Assembly (NCBI GenBank): GCA_947168785.1
Contig: CAMVNL010000062.1
Span: forward strand, 1 to 8,774
Source of the DNA: an uncultured Clostridia bacterium
Lineage (GTDB): Bacteria > Bacillota > Clostridia > Oscillospirales > Acutalibacteraceae
Direction of reading: 5' to 3'
DNA length: 8,774 bases
Positions 1-7,100 of this stretch are shown here, piece after piece. The translations under genes were made by a program, and so were the position numbers. Position 1 is the stretch's first letter. Each line of letters begins with the position of its first letter. A model generated the notes under the pieces. It saw nothing but the letters and a program-made list of their open reading frames with translations, was not told the DNA's origin and did not search any database.

Positions 1-1496
1 GTAAGCAATTGACCGGCGCGGTGATCCGCGATATCCGTCAGGCGGGGCTGGACCGCGTCGTCTTTATCGACGTGGACGCCACCGACGAGATCGGCGACCG
101 GGTGAAACGGACGCTGGTCATCGAGATCATGGCCCAGTATTCCAACTGCATCCTGCTGGATGAAAACGGCGTCATCATCGACGCCCTCAAGCGGGTGGAC
201 GCGACGAAATCCTCCTTCCGGGAGGTGCTGCCGAGGCTCCCTTACCGTCTGCCGCCCCCGCAGGATAAGCTCGATATCCGCGAGGCCGCCCCGGAGGTAA
301 TCCTCGGACGGATCCTCTCCTATGAAAACAAGGCCCTGTCTTCGGCCATTCTCAACACCCTCAGCGGCGTTTCCCCCCTGATCGCGCGGGAGCTGGCCTA
401 TCGGGTCACGCTGGGCGACAAGCCCGTGGCGGACCTGTCCGACGGGGCGAAGGACCGGCTGCTGCATGAAGTGGGCGGCCTGAAAGCGCTGGTGGAGGCG
501 GGCAAAGCCCAACCCTGCTGGCTGACAGACGGCAGCGGCGCTTATCTGGATTTCTCCTATATGCCCCTGACGCAGTTCGCCAACGACGCCCAGCGCCACG
601 ACGCCGGGACCCTTTCCGAGATCCTCGACCGGTTTTTCTTTGAACGGGAAAAGCTGCGCCGGGCAAAATCCAAGGCGGAGGACCTGTTCAAGGCCGTGGC
701 GTCCCTCAAAGAGCGCACCGCAAAAAAAATCAATGTCCAGCGGGAAGAGCTGCTGGCCTGCGAGGACCGGGAGCAGAAACGCGTGTGGGCGGAGCTGATC
801 AACGCCAACCTGTACGCGCTGCAAAAGGGCGATCCCTTCTACGAGGTGCAGGATTATTACGACGATTACAAAACCGTCCGCATCCCGGCGGACCCGCTGC
901 TGACGCCCTCGCAGAATTCCCAGCGGTACTATAAAGAATACCGCAAGGCGCAGACGGCGCAGAAGATTTTGACCGAACAGATCGAAAAGGGCATGGACGA
1001 CCTTGCCTATCTGGAGACGGTGGAGGACGAGCTCTCCCGGGCCGAGACGGAAAAGGAACTGACCGAGATCCGTTTCGAGCTCTCCGGCGCGGGCATGCTG
1101 AAAAGCAAGACCGGCACGAAGAACAAGAAGAACGCCCCCCTGCCGCCGCTGAAATTCACGTCCCCGAACGGCTTCACAGTGCTGGTGGGCCGGAACAATA
1201 CTCAGAATGACGATCTGTCATTCAAGAAGGCCGCCAAAAACGACTGGTGGTTCCACGCCCAAAAAGCCCCCGGCTCCCACGTGATCCTCGTATGCGGCGG
1301 CGCAGACGCCCCGGAAGCGGATATGGAATTTGCCGCAAAGACGGCGGCCTGGTTCTCCTCCGTCCGCGAGCGCGGCAGCGTGGAGGTGGACTACACGAAG
1401 GTCCGCAACCTGAAAAAGCCCCCTGCCGCCCGCCCCGGGTACGTGATCTATCACGTGTACCAGCCGGTGTACGCGAAGGCGGAGAAGCCGGGCTGA
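1..1496 (+). CDS. rqcH: NFACT family ribosome quality-control protein RqcH (Rqc2 homolog; also annotated as fibronectin-binding protein), 5' truncated by the window edge
   Basis: RqcH binds 50S subunits blocked by peptidyl-tRNA and recruits tRNA-Ala to add C-terminal alanine tails that mark the stalled peptide for proteolysis; it acts in the cytoplasm. The frame is open from the first base, and the first readable residues (K-Q-L-T-G) continue a typical R-K-x-L motif, so the TTG at 9 is probably internal. By comparison with Bacillus RqcH about 80-90 N-terminal residues are missing. Counting from that TTG, the NFACT-N remainder covers about 1-90 and includes the Asp-Arg pair (residues 15-16 in G-L-D-R) known to be needed for tRNA-Ala recruitment. 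A helix-hairpin-helix part spans about 100-165, a charged coiled-coil middle about 205-355, and the C-terminal NFACT-R domain (DUF814) about 383-490, with W-W-F-H-A-Q, P-G-S-H-V and V-D-Y-T-K-V-R-N-L-K-K-P. It looks intact to its TGA stop. Older annotations call this family fibronectin-binding protein FbpA; I see no secretion signal in the visible part. Confidence 0.93.
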   Translation, partial: KQLTGAVIRDIRQAGLDRVVFIDVDATDEIGDRVKRTLVIEIMAQYSNCILLDENGVIIDALKRVDATKSSFREVLPRLPYRLPPPQDKLDIREAAPEVILGRILSYENKALSSAILNTLSGVSPLIARELAYRVTLGDKPVADLSDGAKDRLLHEVGGLKALVEAGKAQPCWLTDGSGAYLDFSYMPLTQFANDAQRHDAGTLSEILDRFFFEREKLRRAKSKAEDLFKAVASLKERTAKKINVQREELLACEDREQKRVWAELINANLYALQKGDPFYEVQDYYDDYKTVRIPADPLLTPSQNSQRYYKEYRKAQTAQKILTEQIEKGMDDLAYLETVEDELSRAETEKELTEIRFELSGAGMLKSKTGTKNKKNAPLPPLKFTSPNGFTVLVGRNNTQNDDLSFKKAAKNDWWFHAQKAPGSHVILVCGGADAPEADMEFAAKTAAWFSSVRERGSVEVDYTKVRNLKKPPAARPGYVIYHVYQPVYAKAEKPG

Positions 1497-1505
1497 CGCC
1501 TATCG

Positions 1506-1666
1506 AGTGGGAAGTCGTCAGTCGGAAGTCGGAAGTCTGCCGTGGGCAACGCTCCGACGCAAAACGAAACGACCTTTATCGGACGTGCTTATCAACGGTC
1601 TTCATCGGAACACACGATTACCTTTCCCAGACCGGACTTCCGACTTCCGACTGATGACTTCCGACT
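1506..1666. repeat. Inverted-repeat element with 32-bp arms built from GGAAGTC heptamers
   Basis: This fills most of the 226-bp spacer between rqcH and araB. The left arm (1506-1537) and right arm (1635-1666) are reverse complements at 30 of 32 positions, and one of the two mismatches would be a G-U pair in RNA. They flank a 97-bp centre (1538-1634) with no convincing gene. Each arm is four 7-bp units: GGAAGTC at 1510, 1524 and 1531, with the degenerate GTCAGTC at 1517; the right arm shows GACTTCC at 1635, 1642 and 1656 with GACTGAT at 1649. The match includes the degenerate unit, so the arms probably arose as one inverted duplication or are kept as a pair. No transposase and no clear target-site duplication are visible. 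Short reading frames across it give peptides of the S-E-V-G-S and T-S-D-F-R type and are treated as spurious. It could be a MITE-like or REP-like element; no U-tract follows either arm, so it is not a standard terminator. I see no clear promoter or AraR operator in the rest of the spacer. Confidence 0.85.
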
Positions 1667-1706
1667 GCTCCCCCAACGAACATAAACCCAGAAAATCAAC
1701 ATAAAA

Positions 1707-1714
1707 AGAAAGGA
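1707..1714 (+). promoter_or_regulatory. Ribosome binding site of araB
   Basis: AGAAAGGA lies 8 bases before the ATG at 1723. This supports that start, which gives the expected N-terminus M-A-K-Y-S-I-G-V-D-Y-G-T of an FGGY kinase. Confidence 0.7.
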
Positions 1715-1722
1715 ACCTTGTC

Positions 1723-3387
1723 ATGGCAAAGTATTCCATCGGCGTTGACTACGGCACGCTTTCGGGCCGTGCGCTGATCGTCAACAACGACACCGGCGAA
1801 GAGCTGGCTTCCTCCGTATTTGAATATCCCCACGCCGTCATGGACGAGACCCTTCCCTCCGGCAAAAAGCTGGGGGTGGACTGGGCGCTGCAGCACCCGC
1901 AGGATTACCTTGACGTGCTGTACCATACCATCCCCGCGGTGCTGAAAGAGAGCGGCGTGGACCCCAAAGACGTCACCGGTATGGGGCTGGATTTCACAGC
2001 CTGCACGCTGCTGCCCGCAAAAGCGGACGGCACCCCGCTGTGCTTCCTTCCTCAATACGAGGACGAACCCAACGCTTACGTGAAGCTCTGGAAGCACCAC
2101 GCGGCCCAGGACCATGCCAACCGGCTGAACAAGATCGCCGCCGAAAGGGGAGAGCCGTGGCTGAATAACTACGGCGGAAAAATATCCTCCGAATGGGCGC
2201 TGCCGAAGATCTGGCAGGTGCTGGAGGAATCGCCGGACGTCTACGACGCGGCGGACGTGTTCGTGGAAGCCGCCGACTGGGTCACCTGGCAGCTTGTCGG
2301 GCACAAGGTCCGTTCCGCCTGCTGCGCGGGCTATAAGGAGATGTGGAACAAGAAGACCGGGTTCCCCTCCAAAGATTTCTTCAAAGCGCTGGACCCCCGC
2401 CTTGAAAACGTGGCGGTGGAAAAGCTCTCCGGCGATATCGCCCCCACCGGCACCAAGGCGGGCGAGCTGACCGCGGAGATGGCCGCAAAGCTGGGCCTCT
2501 GCCCCGGCACCGCCGTGGCGCAGGCGGTCATCGACGCCCACGTGTTCGTGCCCGCCGCCGGCATTGCCGAAAGCGGCAAAATGCTGGCCATCATGGGCAC
2601 CTCCACCTGCCACATGCTGCTGGGCGACGAGGAAAAACAGGTCAAGGGCATCTGCGGCGTGGTGGAAGACGGCATCCTGCCGGGCTTCTTCGGCTATGAG
2701 GCCGGTCAGTCCTGCGTGGGCGACCACTTCCAGTGGTTCATTGAAAACTGCCTGCCCGCTTCCTACGTGGAGGACGCAAAGGCGCAGGGCGTGAATATCC
2801 ACAAATACCTTCGTGCCAAAGCGGAGAAGCTCAAACCCGGCGAAAGCGGTCTGGTGGCGCTGGACTGGTGGAACGGTAACCGTTCGTGTCTCGTGGACGT
2901 GGACCTCACCGGCATGATGGTGGGCATGACCCTGCTGACCAAGCCCGAGGAGATCTACCGGGCGCTGATCGAGGCCACCGCCTACGGAACCCGCGCTATC
3001 ATCGAGACCTTTGCCGAATACGGCGTGCCGGTCAAAGAGTTCTACGCCGCCGGCGGCATCGCCAAGAAGGACCCCATGATGATGCAGATCTATGCCGACG
3101 TGCTGAAAATCCCCGTGCGCATCGCGGGCAGCGATCAGGGCGGCGCGCTGGGCTCCGCCATCTTCGGCTCCGTAGCCGCCGGCGCGGCGCAGGGCGGCTA
3201 TGACAGCGTCTTTGAGGCGGCCTCCCGCCTCGGCAAGGTGCTGGATATCGTCTATGTCCCCATTTCGGAACACAGTGAAGTCTATGATAAGCTCTACGCG
3301 GAGTACAAGACCCTGCACGACTATTTCGGCAGGGGCGGCAACGACGTGATGAAGCGGCTGAAACAAATCAAAAAAGAAGTGAAATAA
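1723..3387 (+). CDS. araB: Ribulokinase (FGGY carbohydrate kinase)
   Basis: Phosphorylates L-ribulose with ATP to L-ribulose-5-phosphate, the second step of L-arabinose catabolism, in the cytoplasm. At 554 residues it is close to the usual 550-570 for AraB and longer than most other FGGY kinases (about 500). Visible features: the N-terminal phosphate-binding strand G-V-D-Y-G-T-L-S-G-R (7-16); G-L-D-F-T-A-C (88-94); the E-A-A-D-W-V-T-W-Q-L segment (182-191); the likely catalytic base Asp271 in V-I-D-A-H; M-G-T-S-T-C-H-M (291-298) opening the ATP-binding C-terminal half; A-G-G-I-A-K-K-D-P (443-451); and D-Q-G-G-A-L-G-S-A-I (471-480). No frameshift or missing block is seen. It is followed after 13 bp by araD, and that pairing settles the substrate better than family resemblance alone. 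Arabinose isomerase (araA), which makes L-ribulose, is not in the window. I could not identify a promoter or arabinose-repressor site upstream. Confidence 0.95.
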   Translation: MAKYSIGVDYGTLSGRALIVNNDTGEELASSVFEYPHAVMDETLPSGKKLGVDWALQHPQDYLDVLYHTIPAVLKESGVDPKDVTGMGLDFTACTLLPAKADGTPLCFLPQYEDEPNAYVKLWKHHAAQDHANRLNKIAAERGEPWLNNYGGKISSEWALPKIWQVLEESPDVYDAADVFVEAADWVTWQLVGHKVRSACCAGYKEMWNKKTGFPSKDFFKALDPRLENVAVEKLSGDIAPTGTKAGELTAEMAAKLGLCPGTAVAQAVIDAHVFVPAAGIAESGKMLAIMGTSTCHMLLGDEEKQVKGICGVVEDGILPGFFGYEAGQSCVGDHFQWFIENCLPASYVEDAKAQGVNIHKYLRAKAEKLKPGESGLVALDWWNGNRSCLVDVDLTGMMVGMTLLTKPEEIYRALIEATAYGTRAIIETFAEYGVPVKEFYAAGGIAKKDPMMMQIYADVLKIPVRIAGSDQGGALGSAIFGSVAAGAAQGGYDSVFEAASRLGKVLDIVYVPISEHSEVYDKLYAEYKTLHDYFGRGGNDVMKRLKQIKKEVK

Positions 3388-3392
3388 GGAGG
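3386..3392 (+). promoter_or_regulatory. Strong ribosome binding site of araD, overlapping the araB stop codon
   Basis: AAGGAGG starts inside the araB TAA stop (3385-3387) and lies 8 bases before the araD ATG at 3401. The overlap implies that araB and araD share one mRNA and are probably translationally coupled. Confidence 0.85.
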
Positions 3393-3400
3393 CCACCCCC

Positions 3401-4120
3401 ATGTATGAGGATCTGAAACAACGCGTTTACGAAGCCAATATGAAGCTGAGAGAATACGGTCTTGCCCCGTTTACGTGGGGCAACGTCTCCGAGTGCAGCC
3501 GTCCGGACGGCGTCTTTGCCATCAAGCCCTCCGGCGTATCCTACGACGAACTGACCCCGGACAAGATCGTCGTCGTCAACTTTGACGGCAAGGTGGTGGA
3601 CGGCGACCTGAAGCCTTCCTCCGACACCATGACCCATGCCGTGCTCTACCGCAAATTCCTCTCCATCGGCGGCGTGGCCCACAGCCATTCCGTCAACGCG
3701 GTGGCCTTCGCCCAGGCGGGGTATCCCATCCCTCCCTTCGGCACCACCCATGCGGATTTCGCCTATGGGGAGATCCCCTGCACCCGCAAGATGAAGGATG
3801 AAGAGGTGGAGTATTACTACGAGTACAACACCGGCATGGTGATCGTGGAGTGTTTCCGGGAGAAAAAGCTGGATGAGAACAACATTCCCGCCTGCCTTGT
3901 CAAAAACCACGGCCCCTTTACCTGGGGCAAGTCCGCCATGGAGGCGGTGGAGCACGCCGCCACCCTTGAGATCGTGGCGGAGATGGCCATCAAGACCCTG
4001 ACGGTCAAGAACTTTGCCTATAAAAAGGAATTCAACTCTATGCCCAAAAACCTTCTCGACAAGCATTTCAGAAGAAAGCACGGGAAGGACGCCTATTACG
4101 GGCAGAACCAGAGCAAGTGA
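3401..4120 (+). CDS. araD: L-ribulose-5-phosphate 4-epimerase
   Basis: A class II aldolase-fold, metal-dependent enzyme that epimerises L-ribulose-5-phosphate to D-xylulose-5-phosphate, the last arabinose-specific step before the pentose phosphate pathway. The 239-residue length is close to the E. coli enzyme (231). Aligned by eye with E. coli AraD, substrate- and phosphate-binding residues are present: Asn28 in T-W-G-N-V, Lys42 and Ser44 in I-K-P-S-G, and S-S-D (73-75). The zinc ligands correspond to His94 and His96 (A-H-S-H-S) and His170 (K-N-H-G-P-F). Asp119 in T-T-H-A-D and the C-terminal A-Y-Y-G-Q tyrosines complete the catalytic set. UlaF/SgbE-type epimerases of ascorbate catabolism are close homologs, but the adjacent araB favours AraD. 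dnaE begins only 6 bp after the stop. Confidence 0.95.
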   Translation: MYEDLKQRVYEANMKLREYGLAPFTWGNVSECSRPDGVFAIKPSGVSYDELTPDKIVVVNFDGKVVDGDLKPSSDTMTHAVLYRKFLSIGGVAHSHSVNAVAFAQAGYPIPPFGTTHADFAYGEIPCTRKMKDEEVEYYYEYNTGMVIVECFREKKLDENNIPACLVKNHGPFTWGKSAMEAVEHAATLEIVAEMAIKTLTVKNFAYKKEFNSMPKNLLDKHFRRKHGKDAYYGQNQSK

Positions 4121-4126
4121 TCTGTT

Positions 4127-7100
4127 ATGACGGAATTTACCCATCTGCATATCCATACGGAATACAGCCTTCTTGACGGCGCCTGCCGCATCAAGCCGCT
4201 GATCAAGCGCGTCAAGGAGCTCGGAATGACGAGCATCGCCATGACCGATCACGGCGTCATGTACGGCGCCGTGGATTTTTACAAAGCCTGCAAGGAAGAG
4301 GGCATCAACGGCATTATCGGCTGTGAGGTCTACGTCGCCCCGCGCACGCGGTTCGACAAGGTCCACGGCATTGATAACGAGCGCTATCACCTGATTTTGC
4401 TGTGTGAGAACCAGACCGGCTACCAGAACCTGATCAAAATGGTCTCCGCCGCGTGGGTGGACGGCTTCTATACCAAGCCCCGCGTGGATAAGGAGCTGTT
4501 GGAAAAGTACCACGAGGGCCTTATCTGCCTGTCCGCCTGCCTGGCCGGCGAAATTCCCCAGGCCATTCTCCACAACGACTATGAAAAGGCGCGGGAGACG
4601 GCCCTGTGGTATAAAAACCTCTTCGGCGAGGGCAACTACTTTATCGAGCTGCAGGACCATAACCTGCCCGAGCAGAAGCAGTCGAACCCCTTCCTCATCA
4701 AGCTGGCAAGGGAACTGGATATCCCTATGGTGGTCACCAACGACGCCCATTACATCTACAAAGAGGACGCTGAGACGCAGAAAATATTGCTGTGTATCGC
4801 CACCAAGCACACGCTGGAGGAGGATACCGGCATGGGGTTCGCCACCGACGAGTTTTACGTCAAATCCGGCGACGAGATGGCGGCCCTGTTCCCCGACCTG
4901 CCGGAGACGGTGACCAACACCAACGAGATCGCCAAACGCTGCCACGTGGAATTCAAGTTCGGCGACACCAAACTGCCCATCTTCACGATCCCCGGCAACC
5001 CCGACCACTTTGAATACTTCAAGAATATGTGCTACGAGGGCATGGTGAAGCGCTACGGCGAAAACTACCCGCCCGAGTATATGGACCGGCTCAACTACGA
5101 GCTGGGCGTTATCCACCAGATGGGGTTCATCGACTACTTCCTCATCGTGTGGGATTATATCAACTACGCCAAATCTGTGGGCATTCCCGTGGGGCCGGGC
5201 AGAGGCTCCGGCGCCGGCAGCATCGCCGCCTACACCTGCGGCATCACGGATATCGACCCCATGCGGTACTCCCTGCTGTTCGAGCGGTTCCTGAACCCCG
5301 AACGCGTCAGTATGCCCGACTTTGATATCGACTTCTGTTACGAGCACCGGCAGGACGTGATCGACTACGTGGTGCGCCGCTACGGCGCGGACCACGTGGC
5401 GCAGATCGCCACCTTCGGCACGCTGGCCGCCAAGGGCGCGGTGCGGGACGTGGGCAAGGTGCTGGGCATGTCGGTCTCCGAGGTGGCGGCGGTCACCAAG
5501 GAGATCCCGCAGGAGCTGGGCATGACCATCCAAAAGGCGCTGGAATCCAACGCCGATCTGAAAAAAATGTACGACGGCAACGCCCTGATCAAAAAGGTGA
5601 TCGACACCTCCATCAAGATCGAGGGCATGCCCCGCAACACCGGCATGCACGCCTGCGGCGTGGTGATCTGCGACAAGCCCGTTGACGACTACGTCCCCCT
5701 GTTCCGCAGCGGCGACGCCATCGTCACCCAGTACTATAAGGGCTGGGTGGAAAAGCTGGGCCTTCTGAAGATGGACTTTTTAGGGCTTCGTACCCTGACG
5801 GTCATTACCGACGCGGTGAACATGATCCGCAAAAAGGTCCCGGATTTCGACATCGCGAAAATCGACGTGGACGATCAGAAGGTCTACAAAATGCTGGGCG
5901 AGGGCGGTACCTTCGGCGTGTTCCAGTGCGAATCCGGCGGCATCCGGGCGCTGATGATCAACATGCAGCCGAAGAACCTGGAAGATATCATCGCCGTCAT
6001 CGCCCTGTATCGGCCCGGCCCCATGGATTTCATCCCCGCCTACCTCAAGAACCGGAAGGACCCGGAGCATATCAAATACCACTGCCCGGAGCTCAAGCCC
6101 ATTCTGGACGTGACCTACGGCACCATCGTCTATCAGGAGCAGGTCATGCAGATCTTCCGTGAGCTGGCCGGCTACTCCATGGGCGCCGCCGACATGGTGC
6201 GCCGCGCCGTGGCGAAAAAACAGCCGGAGGTGCTGGCCGAGCAGAAGGAATACTTTCTCTACGGCTCCGACGGCACCAAGGCCGCCAAGTGCGACGGCTG
6301 TCTCAAGCGCGGCATCAGCAAAGAAGCGGCGGAAGCCATCTTCGACGACATGGCCTCCTTCGCATCCTACGCCTTCAACAAGTCCCACTCGGCGGCCTAT
6401 TCGCTGCTGACCTATCAGACCGCATGGCTGCGCTGCTACTATCCCCAGGAATTTATGGCCGCCATGCTGACCAGCGTGCTGGACAACACCGACAAGGTGG
6501 TGGGCTATATCACCGAATGTCAGACCAACCTGGGCTTTGACGTACTGCCCCCCAGCGTGAACGAATCCATGGAAAAGTTCACCGTCGTGGGCGACAACGT
6601 CCGCTTCGGATTGCTTGCCATCAAGAACCTGGGCAGCGGCGTCATCAAGACCATCATCGACGAGCGGGAGGCCAACGGCCCCTATGAGAGCTTCTATTCC
6701 TTCTGCAAACGCTGCTACTGCCGCGACCTGAACCGCCGCGCGCTGGAACAGCTCATCAAGAGCGGCGCGGTGGATTGCTTCGGTCTCAACCGCCACCAGA
6801 TGACGCTGATGATCGACGACATCCTTGCGGACCTGGACTCCGACGCCAAGAACAAGATCGAAGGGCAGATCGGCCTCTTCGATATCGGCGGCGCGCTGGC
6901 GAACGCCGTGGAGATCACCCCGCCGGACGTGCCGGAGTTCCCGGATAAGGAGCGGCTGGCGGATGAGAAGATGGCCACGGGTCTTTACATGTCCGGCCAT
7001 CCCATGGCGGAGCACCGGCGGCTGTCCCAGAGCCTGGGCAGCGCGAAGGTTTCGGATATCCTGGAGTCCTCGCTGGCGGATCCCTCCTCGCCCTATCACG

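Noticed and set aside
9..11. TTG as the true start of rqcH
   Set aside because: The reading frame is open to the window edge and the preceding codons fit the family's R-K-x-L motif; a start here would remove much of NFACT-N.
1510..1662. CRISPR-like array suggested by short repeats
   Set aside because: The units are 7 bp, tandem and inverted, with no uniform spacers and no cas genes.
1506..1666. Inverted repeat as a rho-independent terminator of rqcH
   Set aside because: The arms are 97 bp apart and no T-run follows the right arm, so it does not have terminator form.
1507..1704. Small + strand frame of 65 codons within the rqcH-araB spacer
   Set aside because: It is translated repeat sequence (S-E-V-G-S near the start, T-S-D-F-R-L near the end) with no ribosome binding site suited to it.
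1696..3402. Long open frame on the - strand opposite araB (568 codons)
   Set aside because: It mirrors araB, has a His/Gly/Val-rich composition typical of antisense reading of GC3-rich genes, and matches no family I recognise.
3998..4024. Possible internal promoter for dnaE in the 3' part of araD (CTGACG and TATAAA)
   Set aside because: The spacing is 15 bases, the -35 match is weak, and the -10-like box lies in a coding Tyr-Lys-Lys stretch; not convincing without mapping data.
3368..5650. Long open frame on the - strand opposite araD and dnaE (760 codons)
   Set aside because: Same shadow pattern across two unrelated real genes; no coherent domain.
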